A stretch of DNA of 64,000 bases, taken from assembly GCA_903813345.2 (NCBI GenBank), contig CAIIXF020000003.1, positions 19,730,931 through 19,794,930 on the forward strand, written 5' to 3'. How positions within the stretch are numbered: the first letter of the stretch is position 1; each line of letters opens with the position of its first letter. The notes under the pieces are model-generated. The model saw nothing but the letters and a program-made list of their open reading frames with translations, was not told where the DNA came from and did not search any database. A program made the position numbers and the translations under genes. This stretch comes from Owenia fusiformis. Taxonomy: Eukaryota > Annelida > Polychaeta > Sabellida > Oweniidae. Positions 1 through 13,784 of this stretch are shown in pieces.

Positions 1-3000
1 TAGTAAGTGTAGTATGCTCCTAGCCTGACCCCACCCCAGCGTAGTAGCGTAGTATACGTAGTAAGTGTAGTAAGTGTAGTATGCTTCTAGCCTGACCCTA
101 CCCCAGCGTAGTAGCGTAGTATACGTAGTAAGTGTAGTAAGTGTAGGATGCCCCTAGCCTGACCCCACCCCAGCGTAGTAGCGTAGTATACGTAGTAAGT
201 GTAGTAAGTGTAGTATGCTCCTAGCCTGACCCCACCCCAGCGTAGTAGCGTAGTATGCGTAGTAAGTGTAGTAAGTGTAGTGTGCTCCTAGCCTGACCCC
301 ACCCCAGCGTAGTAACGTAGTTTACGTAGTAAGTGTAGTAAGTGTAGCATGCTCCTAGCCTGACCCTACCCCAGCGTAGTAGCGTAGTATACGTAGTAAG
401 TGTAGTAAGTGTAGTATGCTCCTAGCCTGACCCTACCCCTGCGTAGTAGCGTAGTATGCGTAGTAAGTGTAGTAAGTGTAGTATGCTCCTAGCCTGACCC
501 CACCCCAGCGTAGTAGCGTAGTATACGTAGTAAGTGTAGTAAGTGTAGGATGCTCCTAGCCTGACCCTACACCAGCGTAGTAGCGTAGTATACGTAGTAA
601 GTGTAGTATGTGTAGTATGCTCCTAGCCTGACCCTACCCAAGCGTAGTAGCGTAGTATACGTAGTAAGTGTAGTAAGTGTAGTATGCTGCTCCTAGCCTG
701 ACCCCACCCCAGCGTAGTAACGTAGTTTACGTAGTAAGTGTAGTAAGTGTAGTGTGCTCCTAGCCTGACCCCACCCCAGCGTAGTAGCGTAGTATACGTA
801 GTAAGTGTAGTATGTGTAGTATGCTCCTAGCCTGACCCTACCCCAGCGTAGTAGCGTAGTATACGTAGTAAGTGTAGTAAGTGTAGCATGCTCTTAGCCT
901 GACCCTACCCCAGCGTAGTAGCGTAGTATGCGTAGTAAGTGTAGTAAGTGTAGTATGCTCCTAGCCTGACCCCACCCCAGCGTAGTAGCGTAGTATACGT
1001 AGTAAGTGTAGTAAGTGTAGCATGCTCCTAGCCTGACCCTACCCCAGCGTAGTAGCGTAGTATGCGTAGTAAGTGTAGTAAGTGTAGTGTGCTCCTAGCC
1101 TGACCCGACCCCAGCGTAGTGACGTAGTTTACGTAGTAAGTGTAGTAAGTGTAGTGTGCTCCTAGCCTGACCCCACCCCAGCGTAGTAACGTAGTTTACG
1201 TAGTAAGTGCAGTAAGTGTAGCATGCTCCTAGCCTGACCCTACCCCAGCGTAGTAGCGTTGTATACGTAGTAAGTGTAGTAAGTGTAGTATGCTCCTAGC
1301 CTGACCCCACCCCAGCGTAGTAGCGTAGTATGCGTAGTAAGTGTAGTAAGTGTAGTGTGCTCCTAGCCTGACCCCACCCCAGCGTAGTAACGTAGTTTAC
1401 GTAGTAAGTGTAGTAAGTGTAGCATGCTCCTAGCCTGACCCTACCCCAGCGTAGTAGCGTAGTATACGTAGTAAGTGTAGTATGTGTAGTATGCTCCTAG
1501 CCTGACCCTACCCCAGCGTAGTAGCGTAGTATACGTAGTAAGTGTAGTAAGTGTAGCATGCTCTTAGCCTGACCCTACCCCAGCGTAGTAGCGTAGTATG
1601 CGTAGTAAGTGTAGTAAGTGTAGTATGCTCCTAGCCTGACCCCACCCCCAGCGTAGTAGCGTAGTATACGTAGTAAGTGTAGTAAGTGTAGCATGCTCCT
1701 AGCCTGACCCTACCCCAGCGTAGTAGCGTAGTATGCGTAGTAAGTGTAGTAAGTGTAGTGTGCTCCTAGCCTGACCCCACCCCAGCGTAGTAACGTAGTT
1801 TACGTAGTAAGTGTAGTAAGTGTAGTGTGCTCCTAGCCTGACCCCACCCCAGCGTAGTAACGTAGTTTACGTAGTAAGTGCAGTAAGTGTAGTATGCTCC
1901 TAGCCTGACCCCACCCCAGCGTAGTAGCGTAGTATACGTAGTAAGTGTAGTAAGTGTAGTGTGCTCCTAGCCTGACCCTACCCCAGCGTAGTAGCGTTGT
2001 ATACGTAGTAAGTGTAGTAAGTGTAGTATGCTCCTAGCCTGACCCCACCCCAGCGTAGTAGCGTAGTATGCGTAGTAAGTGTAGTAAGTGTAGTGTGCTC
2101 CTAGCCTGACCCCACCCCAGCGTAGTAACGTAGTTTACGTAGTAAGTGTAGTAAGTGTAGCATGCTCCTAGCCTGACCCTACCCCAGCGTAGTAGCGTAG
2201 TATACGTAGTAAGTGTAGTATGTGTAGTATGCTCCTAGCCTGACCCTACCCCAGCGTAGTAGCGTAGTATACGTAGTAAGTGTAGTAAGTGTAGCATGCT
2301 CTTAGCCTGACCCTACCCCAGCGTAGTAGCGTAGTATGCGTAGTAAGTGTAGTAAGTGTAGTATGCTCCTAGCCTGACCCCACCCCAGCGTAGTAGCGTA
2401 GTATACGTAGTAAGTGTAGTAAGTGTAGCATGCTCCTAGCCTGACCCTACCCCAGCGTAGTAGCGTAGTATGCGTAGTAAGTGTAGTAAGTGTAGTGTGC
2501 TCCTAGCCTGACCCCACCCCAGCGTAGTAACGTAGTTTACGTAGTAAGTGTAGTAAGTGTAGTGTGCTCCTAGCCTGACCCCACCCCAGCGTAGTAACGT
2601 AGTTTACGTAGTAAGTGCAGTAAGTTTAGCATGCTCCTAGCCTGACCCTACCCCAGCGTAGTAGCGTTGTATACGTAGTAAGTGTAGTAAGTGTAGTATG
2701 CTCCTAGCCTGACCCTACCCCAGCGTAGTAGCGTAGTATGCGTAGTAAGTGTAGTAAGTGTAGTAAGTGTAGTATGCTCCTAGCCTGACCCCACCCTGAC
2801 CCCACCCCAGCGTAGTAGCGTAGTATACGTAGTAAGTGTAGTAAGTGTAGCATGCTCCTAGCCCCCTACCCCAGCGTAGTAGCGTAGTATGCGTAGTAAG
2901 TGTAGTAAGTGTAGTATGCTCCTAGCCTGACCCCACCCCAGCGTAGTAGCGTAGTTTACGTAGTAAGTGTAGAACGTGTAGCATGCTCCTAGCCTGACCC

Positions 3001-3376
3001 TACCCCAGCGTAGTAGCGTAGTATACGTAGTATGCGTAGTAAGTGGAGTATGTGTAGTATGCTCCTATCCTGACCCCACCCCAGCGTAGTAGCGTAGTAT
3101 ACGTAGTAAGTGTAGTAAGTGTAGTATGCTCCTATCCTGACCCCGCCCCGGCGTAGTAGCGTAGTATACGTAGTAAGTGTAGTATGCTCCTAACCTGACC
3201 CCACCCCAGCGTAGTAGCGTAGTATACGTAGTAAGTGTAGTAAGTGTAGTATGCTCTTAGCCTGACCCTACCCCAGCGTAGTAGCGTAGTATACGTAGTA
3301 AGTGTAGCAGCCTAGTGTACGTAGTAAGTGTATTAAGTGTAACTGTAATATACTCTTAGCCTGAGCCTACCCTAGC
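1..3376. repeat. 67-bp satellite array with higher-order repeats
   Basis: About 50 tandem monomers with a 67-bp spacing (for example the TAGCCTGACC word at 21, 88 and 155). Each monomer has a block built from short GTAGTAAGT-like subrepeats and a C-rich block CCTGACCCCACCCC. Variants recur in register: the rare monomer with TATGTGTAGT occurs at 811, 1481 and 2219, and the CTCTTAGCCT variant at 891, 1561 and 2299. That gives blocks of 670 bp (10 monomers) and 738 bp (11 monomers plus 1 bp). The array starts before the window and decays at about 3340-3376. No gene is seen in it. Confidence 0.97.
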
Positions 3377-3384
3377 GTAGGAAT

Positions 3385-4015
3385 GTTATCAACCTGGTTA
3401 AGTCACCATATATGTTCCACAACACGTACTCCAACATATTTTGTCCTCCTAAATTACCTAATAAATGATGTTACATTTCGCTGGAATACTCAAAGTACCA
3501 ACCACTCCTAAATGCGAACAAATTGAATCCAGGGACAAATGATTTTTTCTATCAATATACGTTATACTGAACAGTATATTGAAACGATCAAATTTTTTGT
3601 TATCAACCTGGTTAAGTCACCATATGTGTTCCACAACACATACTCCAACATATTTTGTCCTCCGAAATTACGTAATAAATGATGTTACATTTAGCTGGAA
3701 TACTCAAAGTACCAACCAGTCCTATCTGCCTACAAATTGAATCCAGGGACAAATGATTTTTTCTATCAATATACGTTATATTGAACAGTATATTGAAAAG
3801 ATCAAATGTTTGTTATCAACCTGGTTATGGCTATATGGTTACTGGTTATATGTGTTCCACAAATCATACTCCAACATATTTGTCCTCCGAAATTACTTAA
3901 TAAATGATGTTACATTTCCCTGGAATACTCAAATTACCAACCAGTCCTATATGCGTACAAATTTAATCCAGGGACAAATTATTTTTTCTATCAATATACT
4001 GAACATTTATTAAGA
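3385..4015. repeat. Three-copy 213-bp tandem repeat
   Basis: The word GTTATCAACCTGGTTA begins copies at 3385, 3599 and 3812, a spacing of 213-214 bp. The copies are about 90 percent alike and the last fades near 4015. The open frame inside the third copy is chance. The repeat abuts the end of the satellite directly. Confidence 0.9.
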
Positions 4016-5359
4016 AAATTGTTAGTTTCTTTAATTGAAAGACGATTTTCTGGGAATGACTTAATCGACTGCCTAATGAATATAGTTAAAAAAGATAATC
4101 AGATCAAGCGTTCAAAGTCCATACTTTAATTTTAATCAAGTTATGCCTCCTGTTATTACTTGTCATGGCAATATTATAATAAAAATGCTCAAATTGTCAC
4201 CTAAAGTACACTTACACGTTGCATGAAGTGTAGAAACTTTTACTGCAATCTTTTACTTTCTTCTTATTTTTAAAGTTTATCATGTCATAACCATAATTGC
4301 ACTAAAGAATCCATAATAACATTCCATTAGCCGAGGGGGAGGGGGGCGGGTTTATGTGTTACACCCCCCCCCCCTGTTCAAAACTTTTCACCATTCCGAT
4401 CACTTTATGCCATTTTGGTCAAAAACTGTCTCAAGTAAACTTCCCCTTGAATTTTCCAAAAATGCCCCCCAACCCTTCAAGTCCTGGCTACGGGCCTGAA
4501 TGACTGCATTAATAAAATAGCATGAATGTTTTTGTGATATTGTATTTGAAATTGTTAATAACACATTGGTTCGTTCATTTTACATGTTGCTTGTAACTTT
4601 GTCAGCATGTATAGATGTCAGTAGAATAACCAATCCTATGATAATTCATAAAACCGTAGGACACCATCTATTTACGATATATGTCACGATATTATTGGTA
4701 AAACGTATTTAACATTTTACTTTTTCTGAGCAATTGCGTCAACATTTTGCATGCTTAACATATCTTTTTTACTTAAAATGAATGGATACGCTTTCAATTT
4801 CTTATATTATTATTATGAGCTTCATTATACTTGTATCCCACATCTGGGCAAAGTGTACAGAGTAAACAGAAAAAATGAAAAATCTTAACTAATTATCTAT
4901 ATCTTATATTAACTGATCAAAGGGTGCTTTGATCATTGCAATATTTTATTGGATGCATCTCCTCTTTTTTCTCTCATGATAAAAATATTTTCTTTCTTCA
5001 ATAGGGGTAATCGGTATATGACGTATCAGAAACGTCATTTCAGTTTCAAGCTTCTATTATAGGAGTGGCACTTAATAGGTTATCCATTTTTAATATACAA
5101 CACATTGAAAATCAGCTTATAATGCAGCAAAAGATGGCAGCACTATTTTCATTTATTTATCCTATATGAACTCTTACTTTTCGCAATTCTTTGTGCTAGA
5201 TAACCCAAAAAAGTTAACCTTAACGTTAAAAAAAAGTTTATTGTGTTTATTACGCTTATTGATTATGCACTAATTGAACAAAACATTTGAGTTTTCATAT
5301 GATATCAAAATGTTGATATATATTTCTACATGTAAGAAGTCATGTAAACATTTACAAAT
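4016..5359. other. Unassigned AT-rich stretch with a decayed MITE end
   Basis: No coding region recognised. At about 4325-4498 there is a G/C-run segment ending in CCTGGCTACGGGCCTG, the right terminal repeat of the CAGGCCCGTAGCC MITE family described elsewhere; its left end is degraded. Confidence 0.5.
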
Positions 5360-5663
5360 GAAACATATAATCAATAACTATCGTCGATTAAAAATTTTAT
5401 CATTTATCACTACATAAATTGTACCAAAAATACATAAGCGATATGTACGGGTAGGTTATCCATATATATAATACCAAGCAAGACATACAATCAACTAATA
5501 CATACTACTGCGAAACATATAATCGATGATTATCGTCGATTAAAACATTTATAATTTATCAGTACATACATTGTCCAAAAAATACATAAACATTATGTAC
5601 GGGCATGTTTTCCGTATAAACAATCCCAAATATGACATACAAGCAACTAATACATATTACTGA
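5360..5663. repeat. Two-copy 152-bp tandem repeat
   Basis: GAAACATATAATC opens both copies, at 5360 and 5512. Both contain a CTATCGTCGATTAAAA-like word, a TATGTACGGG word and end in ACATACAA-CAACTAATACATA. Divergence is roughly 10 percent. No coding content. Confidence 0.85.
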
Positions 5664-7040
5664 GCTAATTTTCGTCTTTTCTACAATTTCTAAATTCTAA
5701 TAGCTCAATCGTACCCATGAACATGATATTTATACAAGTTTCTATTATAAAATTCCTATTCTACCTCACCGTATTACGTAACAAAGATGGATATGCATAT
5801 AATGAATGTGGAAATGACTCAATCCGAATAGCAGTTTTAATTTGTGCAGCCAATGTTGACAGACGGACGGACCAACGGACGGACGGACCAACGGACGGAC
5901 GGACGGACCAACGGACGGACGCCTGGTCGATCCCATAGTCTCACTGATTTTTTATCGCTGATACTGTTAATTTGAAAAACGGGTCCATAACATGTAATGA
6001 TGACAATGAAAATGTTGAAATTAGGTACGCTAATGAAGTGAATTCAGAGCAAAAGACCCATCGACCCACTGGAATACCCACAAATCAAGTTTCATAGCCT
6101 TGCCAAAGTCGGTCTATTTTACTTATCTTGATTTCTATTATGACCGCCTTGTACCCAAGAGAAAGCCATGTGCTTTACCGACCCAATGTTTTTGTCGGTA
6201 AAATTTGACAAATCAACGACGGCCCTACACTGCCGGACTAGGTCTTCGTGCATTTCCATCGCGAATTCAGTTTTGATTTTGAATCAACATTGAATTGCAT
6301 GATTTCATTTAGACGAGTATTAATGACTGCTTACATTCCAATGTACATTTAATAACATAATATATTGTAACTCTCAAGAAACACTCGATCAGATCATTGA
6401 ATTTCAAGTCCTAGACGGGTAGTTTGCTTTTTTTATGCAGGTCAACCTGATAACGTTTTGATTGGTCAATCAGCCTGAAGTCACACGTTGTGTCCATGTC
6501 CATATTGTCAATCAATATGGTTTTGCGATACCCTTAGGTAGCCTAGGTATTATGGGAATCTCGGAACCGCTGAATAACTTAGCATAATATCAGCGATGAT
6601 ACATTGGATTGTACAAGGTGGTAATAATTCAAGATCAGATAAGTAAATAAATACCGACTTGGGCAAGGCTACCAGTTTCAGAGCCATTAACATTCCTTGA
6701 AGATGACAATGAGCAGCCAACAGATGGACCATCCGTAAATCTTGATGATTTTGTCAGCTCAGCTCAGCTGAACGAGCCTCCAGATTCCTTGAAACAAATG
6801 ACCATCAATCAAGAATAGTATTATCTATTTACAATTTTTTGAAATCGTGGTAAGTGGAATTTTTCCAATTACCAATATAGCATTATTATTGTTTTCGGAC
6901 ACTGTGGATTAAAATATTAAAAATACACACATTCAGAATGATTCAATTGAAACCTAGCCAGTCTGTTCAATGAATCCAATCAGAACGTCTACTAATCCAC
7001 ATGATACATCAAAATTAAATTGCTTTTTTAAAGCTGATAT
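5664..7040. other. Unassigned stretch with a GACGGACG simple repeat
   Basis: 5859-5922 is a simple repeat of ACGGACGGACC type. The short open frames over it are low-complexity artefacts. Nothing else recognised up to the minisatellite. Confidence 0.6.
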
Positions 7041-8240
7041 TTCATATATAGCATCCAGAGGCTAAGATAGGCACAGTTTCCAAGAGTCTAAGATGGTACA
7101 GCTTTCAGATATAACATGGGTTCAGTCTCCAGAGTCCAAGATGGTAGATCCTTCAGATCATTTGATTGCTATAGCATTCAGAGCCTATGATAAGTACAGC
7201 CTCCAAGAGTCTAACATGTACAGCCTCCAACCCTTAGATGGTACAGCCTCTCGATATAACATAGGACCAGTTTCCAGAATCTAAGATGGTATAGCCTTCA
7301 GAGCCTAAAATGGTTCAGCCTCCAAAGTTGAAAATGGTATAGCCTACGACTAATATTAACAATTAGAGTCTAATATGGCCTCAGGAGTTTAATGGGTACA
7401 TCTACTTCTATAATGGCTACAACCTTCAATTCCAAGAGTCTAAGATGACCCAGCCTCTATAATTTAAAATTGATACAGCCTACAGAGTCTAATATGGTAC
7501 AACATCCAGAGTATAATATGAATTCAACCTCCAGAGACCAATATGGCATAGCTTCAGAGTTTAATTTGGATTCAGCCTCTAGGGCCAAATATAGTACAGC
7601 CACAATAGTCTATGATTTCTATAAAAGTCAAGAGTCAAAGATAGGTACAGCCTCCAAGAGTCTAAGATAGTACAACCTACAAGAGTCTGAGATGGTATAG
7701 CCTCCAAGAGCCTAATATGGTATATCCTCCATAGTCTACAATGGGTACAGCCTCCTAGAGACTAGGATGATATCGCCTCCAGAGTCTTCAATGGGTATAG
7801 TCTCCAGAGTCAAAAATGGTAGAGCCTCCAGAACCTTTGATGAGTTCTTGGAACAGCCTTCGAGAGAAGATGGTACACCTTCCAGATGCAGAGTTAACAA
7901 TGGGTACAGCCTCCAAGAGTCTACAATGGGTATAGCCTCCAGAGCTTCTAGTGTTTAATGGGTACAGCATCCATAATCTAGGATTGATACAGCCTATATA
8001 GTCTAAGTTGATAAATCTTCTAGAGTCTAAGATGTCAAGAATCACAATTTTGCCACATATAACATCAATATGTGATTAATAAATAGATATAAGATGGTAC
8101 AGCCTCTAGAGTCTTAGAGGTTGTAGACTCTAGTGTTTAATGGGTACATCCTCCAAAGTCTACAGTGGGTAGAATATCCATAATCTAAGATTGATACAGC
8201 TGAGCATACAGGGTCTAAGTTGGTTCATCTTCTTGAGTCT
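7041..8240. repeat. Degenerate ~30-bp minisatellite
   Basis: About 1.2 kb of diverged units of the form GGTACAGCCTCCAGAGTCTA followed by AGATG or AATATG. Unit length drifts between about 25 and 35 bp. The stretches around 7975-8045 and 8165-8290 repeat each other as a larger block. Short open frames here are fortuitous. Confidence 0.9.
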
Positions 8241-9359
8241 AAGATGTCAAGAATCACCATTTCGTCACATATAACACCAATCTGTGATTAATTAATAGGT
8301 CAGGAAATGCTTAGACAGATGGGCGGGCAGACGAACAAACAGAGCAGTATTTCAAGAAACAGCATTATTAGTTGTGTTACCATAGCAAACGCATATCAAT
8401 ATTATCCAAACCTGTATTTGTTAAAAAAGATCATAAACTAAAATAGTTCTTAAGGATGAATGTAATAAACAATTAAGATTAACAAGGATTGCCTGAAATG
8501 ACCTCTACCCACGATTCACATACAATATGTTGTGTTACTATGGCAACCAATTGACAAAATATATTTGGACTCACCATTCCAGATAATTACATACGTATTA
8601 ATGACCCTTGTAAATATGATTCTGTCAACATGAAATTATTTGGAATTGTAATAACAAAAAGTGACACGCCCACTTTGTTGTAAATTGAGCAGTAGCTATC
8701 AAACATGAGCCAAATATGTCATCCTATTAACCTATTTATCATGTTATCTTGTAAACTCCTTCAATATGTATAACGCTCAAGTTTGTGTTCCTTTTGAAAA
8801 ATTAAAAATGACAAACTACGATCTGTTTGTAGGGAAACGGTAGATTTATCCTTAATATTTACAATATTTTGCAATTAAGTTATGTTGCCATGGTAACCAA
8901 TTGACCAATCAAGATCAGTCTTTTCATGACAACTAACTATATATGGATGCATAATCCCTGAAAATTTGAATGTGATTGGAGGCACCCAACAGAAGATATA
9001 AATGCTTAACACAATACCCCCTCATAAAATAAGACCAGGGGGTACAAATAGTGATTTTTACATGTCTTCCACTACTTAGATTTTTCTAGATTTTTGATAT
9101 GTCTTTCAACTCATCAATATGCATTTGTTGCACTAGGTTTAATAAGTGTTGCAATTTTTTCATTTATTTTTCGTGTTTTTACTGGAGTAATTATATATAT
9201 ATATCATGGGCGGACCATAATTTGTTATGAGAAGATGTTCAATTTCACACTACATGTCATGATCATAGTAGTAAGTAAAAAATGAGGTACAGAATAATTA
9301 TTCGCGAATGCATACTTTGCAGGCCCCTAGCAACTTTTTAACATATGTACTGCCATACT
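8241..9359. other. Unassigned intergenic stretch
   Basis: AT-rich and without recognisable genes. The words GTTGTGTTACCATAGCAA (8373), TGTTGTGTTACTATGGCAAC (8529) and TATGTTGCCATGGTAACC (8881) recur, suggesting an old diverged repeat. Confidence 0.4.
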
Positions 9360-9694
9360 CAGGGGCGGATCCAGGAACCAACAAGGGGGGGGGGCCCAAA
9401 TTTCAGGTCAGAGAAAAAAACGTCCGCGCTTGCGCGGAAAAAAATTTTGGCCCCTAAAATCTAAAAGTGGGCCCAAATTTTGAAATTTTGAGGCCAATTT
9501 TCTTCAAAATTTGGCCTGAAATTAAAAAATAAGGCCTTAAAAGGCCCAGTAATGACCAAAAAGGCCGACTTTTTGGGGCCTGAAGGCCTTGTTTGGCCCA
9601 AAAAAATTTTTGGGCCCAATTTTTTTTTTCTGGGCCCACCCAAGGGGGGGGGGGGGGGCCGGGCCCCCAGGCCCCCCCCCCTAATCCGCCAGTG
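9360..9694. mobile_element. GGCGGATC-type MITE, best-preserved copy
   Basis: The left end reads CAGGGGCGGATCCAGG and the right end CCTAATCCGCCAGTG, which are inverted copies of each other. ATACT lies immediately outside both ends (9355-9359 and 9695-9699), a 5-bp target duplication. The interior is G/C homopolymer runs and GGCCCAAATTTT-like words with no transposase, so it is non-autonomous. Related copies are at 16507, 33796 and 36537. A hAT-like origin is possible from the CAGG ends but unproven. Confidence 0.8.
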
Positions 9695-9996
9695 ATACTT
9701 GGGATTGTAATGATGTCTTGCTGGGGGTTCTCTAAAAATAAAGCTGAAAAGTCGAGAGAAATGGTGTAAAAACTGTAAAGAACTAAATAATAAAGACGAA
9801 TAATTTGAGAGATGAAGAAGGAGCCGGAGGTAATTTGTAGATAAGAAAGGAAATTGATGATGACAGGTTGAGTATTTGCTTCATTGACAGAAATGAAGAC
9901 TCCAATAATACATGACCAGCACACAACCACTTTCTTATGCACGTTGCATTTTGGAAATAGGGAATATCAATGTGGAAGTAGTGTTTGTTATAAATA

Positions 9997-11585
9997 TGCT
10001 ACTACGCTGGGGTAGGGGTGGGGCTAGGAGCATACTACACTTACTACGCATATTATGTTTACTACGCAACTACGCTGGGATGGGGTCAGGCTAGGAGCAT
10101 GCTACAATTACTACGTAAACTACGTTACTACGCTGGGGTAGGGTCAGGCTAGGAGCATGCTACACTTACTACACTTACTACGTAAACTACGTTACTAGGC
10201 TGGGGTAGGGCCAGGCTAGGAGCATGCTACACATACTACACTTACTACGTAAACTACGTTACTACGCTGGGGTGGGGTCAGGCTAGGAGCACACTACACT
10301 TACTACGTATACTACGCTACTACGCTGGGGTAGGGTCAGGCTAGAAGCATACTACACTTACTACACTTACTACGTATACTACGCTACTACGCTGGGGTGG
10401 GGTCAGGCTAGGAGCATACTACACTTACTACACTTACTACGTATACTACGCTACTACGCTGGGGTAGGGTCAGGCTAGGAGCATACTACACATACTACAC
10501 TTACTACGTATACTACGCTACTACGCTGGGGTAGGGTCAGGCTAGGAGCATGCTACACTTACTACACTTACTACGTAAACTACGTTACTACGCTGGGGTG
10601 GGGTCAGGCTAGGAGCAGCATACTACACTTACCACACTTACTACGTATACTACGCTACTACGCTGGGGTAGGGTCAGGCTAGGAGCATACTACACATACT
10701 ACACTTACTACGTATACTACGCTACTACGCTGGGGTAGGGTCAGGCTAGGAGCATGCTACACTTACTACACTTACTACGTATACTACGCTACTACGCTAC
10801 TACGCTGGGGTAGGGTCAGGCTAGGAGCATGCTACACTTACTACACTTACTACGTATACTACGCTACTACGCTGGGGTAGGGGTCAGGCTAGGAGCACAC
10901 TACACATACTACGTATACTACGCTACTACGCTGGGGTGGGGTCAGGCTAGGAGCATACTACACATACTACACTTACTACGTATACTACGCTACTACGCTG
11001 GGGTAGGGGTCAGGCTAGGAGCATCCTACACTTACTACACTTACTACGTATACTACGCTACTACGCTGGGGTGGGGTCAGGCTAGGAGCATACTACACTT
11101 ACTACGTATACTACGCTACTACGCTGGGGAAGGGTCAGGCTAGGAGCATACTACACATACTACACTTACTACGTATACTACGCTACTACGCTGGGGTAGG
11201 GTCAGGCTAGGAGCATGCTACACTTACTACACTTACTACGCATACTACGCTACTACGCTGGGGTGGGGTCAGGCTAGGAGCATACTACACTTACTACACT
11301 TACTACGTATACTACGCTACTACGCTGGGGTAGGGGTCAGGCTAGGAGCATCCTACACTTACTACACTTACTACGTATACTACGCTACTACGCTGGGGTA
11401 GGGTCAGGCTAGGAGCATGCTACACTTACTACACTTACTACGTATACTACGCTACTACGCTGGGGTAGGGGTCAGGCTAGGAGCACACTACACATACTAC
11501 GTATACTACGCTACTACGCTGGGGTGGGGTCAGGCTAGGAGCATACTCAGGCTAGGAGCACACTTCACGTACTACTCATACTACG
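9997..11585. repeat. 67-bp satellite array, inverted orientation
   Basis: Same monomer as at 1-3376 but read on the other strand (GGGGTGGGGTCAGGCTAGGA, then TACACTTACTACG). About 23 monomers with the same variant classes (GTATACTACG, GTAAACTACG, GCATACTACG). It begins abruptly after 9996 and ends in a scrambled partial monomer at about 11540-11585. Long open frames across it arise because the short subrepeats lack stops; they are not genes. Confidence 0.96.
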
Positions 11586-12648
11586 CTATTCTGTACTTAG
11601 AGAAGAATTTTACATATGTCGTGCAATATTGGCATGAACATTTTTCCATAGGGCATTTGGGTAATTAGCGGCCATATTGGACCTAATGAGGTCGCATGAG
11701 CTGATTTTTTCGTTCTGCGTAGGGCAAACAATGATTTGAAATCACTTTCAACCATTCTGCGAGTATAAGAATGGTCATAAGAGGCCCTTTGAGGGTCATG
11801 AATGAAAGAAAGCCCTCTGAAATTCCGTCAAAATTGCAGATTATTTCTTCATTTTTTGCTAAAATTACATGATTTTCAGGGCCCATATCTCAGTGAAATT
11901 GCTACAATGTAGCGATTTTTCATCTTTACAGGCTAGATACACGTGTCAGGTCGACAGAAACAGTAAGCATGTGTGATTTTTAAATTGCTACATTGTAGCA
12001 ATATTTATTTCAAAATACAGGTGTGAGGGAAACTGCAATTTAGTTAGATTTGGGCGAAAATGGCCAAATTTCAGTCAAAATCCTCGGGACACAGGGCCTT
12101 TGTCTTAGATTTAGTCAATGATGCAACTCTTAGTAGAAGGTGTGCCATATAGGGAATGAAAGCTGTTTGTCAGACGTATCATTTTCTTCAATAAACTCAG
12201 AGATAGTCAGGTTAGATGTGTGACGTCACAGTGGCAAAGTTAGACTAGCATATTTAGACGTATTTGGGGTAGGGCAAATTAACCCTTTCTAGCCTAAATG
12301 GATAAATTTTTCACATATTCAGCCAGTTCCGACGTTTTTATGCATTTTTGAACTAGAAATGATATTTTCTGCCAAAAAAAGTTGCAGAGACAAAAATCAG
12401 TGTGATGTCATAAAACATTAATGAATAAAATACGATGTAAAGTCGATAATTGAGAAAGTTACCGCGAAGTTTCCACTAAAGAATCTCAATATCCTCATAT
12501 TATCACGTTAACTGAAGTATTATGAGAGTAGTATATACATTCCTAACATATTTTGCATCATTGATGTTATTTTGAAGAATTTTACCATTATTTTTCCTGA
12601 GGAAATCCCGAGATCAAATTTTTGGATGAGAGGACTACGCGTGTCACT
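11586..12648. other. Unassigned stretch
   Basis: No coding region recognised on either strand. Two copies of a TTGCTACA-TGTAGC word (11899 and 11987) suggest a small diverged repeat. Confidence 0.4.
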
Positions 12649-13617
12649 AGAGAGGTTAAGCTACACGTATTTAACAAAACTTGAACGTGAACTTCAATGC
12701 GCGCGCAGATAAATGACGTCAGATTTGTTAATTTCCTGTGGGCCAGCGTGAAGTTTACAGGTTTTTACATGAGATTATCATATTCGTGCAATTTACAGAC
12801 GCGTATGCAACAAAGCATGAACGTGTACTTCTATGCGCACGCAGGAAAATGACGTCAGATTAGTCTACTTTCTACAGGTACTAGAGCGTGAAAGTTACAG
12901 GTTTTTACATGTAGATGGGTGATTACACGTCGCTCATTACGTGATTAATTTTAGCTATGTTCTAGGATGGCCCTGGAGCCCATATTTGATACAGACAATC
13001 TTGCTTGTTATATTGGTAAATCCCAATCCTTAATTTGAAGTAAGAATACATTTTAATGGGTAAATGACAACTTCAAATGTGATCGTTTGTTCATTCCACA
13101 CAATAGAAATAGCCAAGACCAATTTGACGTCCAGGGCTTACGGTACAATATGTATAGTACTAAACGAAATGAAATGACAACCAGGGCAAGAAAGGATCTA
13201 GTGCGCCCTCCATTATGATCTCCCCATGAACAAAAATAAATTCATCTGATTTTTCAAAATAAATATACTGCTTTTATTATTACATTTATATGTACACTAG
13301 TATCTTGTTGACCTATATTTAGCACTGTATTGATGAATGGGCCACTTATTAGGGCCAATATTCAATCATAATGTGTACAGGGGTAGAGATGCCAAACCAT
13401 GAAGTCTTTTTGTGTCTGTCAAAATCCATTTGCATCCCTACACATCCCTACATCTTATCCAAATATGTTATTAATTAATGAAACATAACAGTATAATCTT
13501 TGTATTTCCAAAGTTGTATGGGATTTCATAAGTGTAAAAGTTGCTTCTGAAGCATTTCTATAGCCATTTTGTAAGAAAAAATGATGAAAAATGTATAATC
13601 TTTTAATTTGAAGTATG

Positions 13618-13714
13618 ACCTGAATCGATTGCAAACTTATATTTGCACATCTGATGTGATGTACCATTTGTGTCATATTGTGAGATCATATAATTTGCAA
13701 TCGATTCAGGTCTT
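13618..13714. mobile_element. 97-bp hairpin MITE
   Basis: GACCTGAATCGATTGCAAA at 13618 is matched by its exact inverse ending at 13714, a 19-bp perfect terminal inverted repeat. It is nested in the larger TIR element. No coding capacity. Confidence 0.75.
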
Positions 13715-13784
13715 AGTGTATTTAGGTATTTTTGTGAAAATCAATAGAAACCAATGGCTTCCATCGGAATCCGATGGTATCCTA

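Noticed and set aside
1-3376. CRISPR-like regular repeats
   Set aside because: Units are contiguous 67-bp satellite monomers with no unique spacers, in an intron-bearing animal genome.
9454-9942. 162-codon minus-strand frame with proline/glycine runs
   Set aside because: It lies over the G/C runs of the MITE at 9360-9694 and has no protein-like remainder.
10829-11668. Long open frames of the type LHLLRILRYYAGVG across the satellite
   Set aside because: They follow the 67-bp monomer period and merely reflect stop-free short subrepeats; no start, splice or codon signal.
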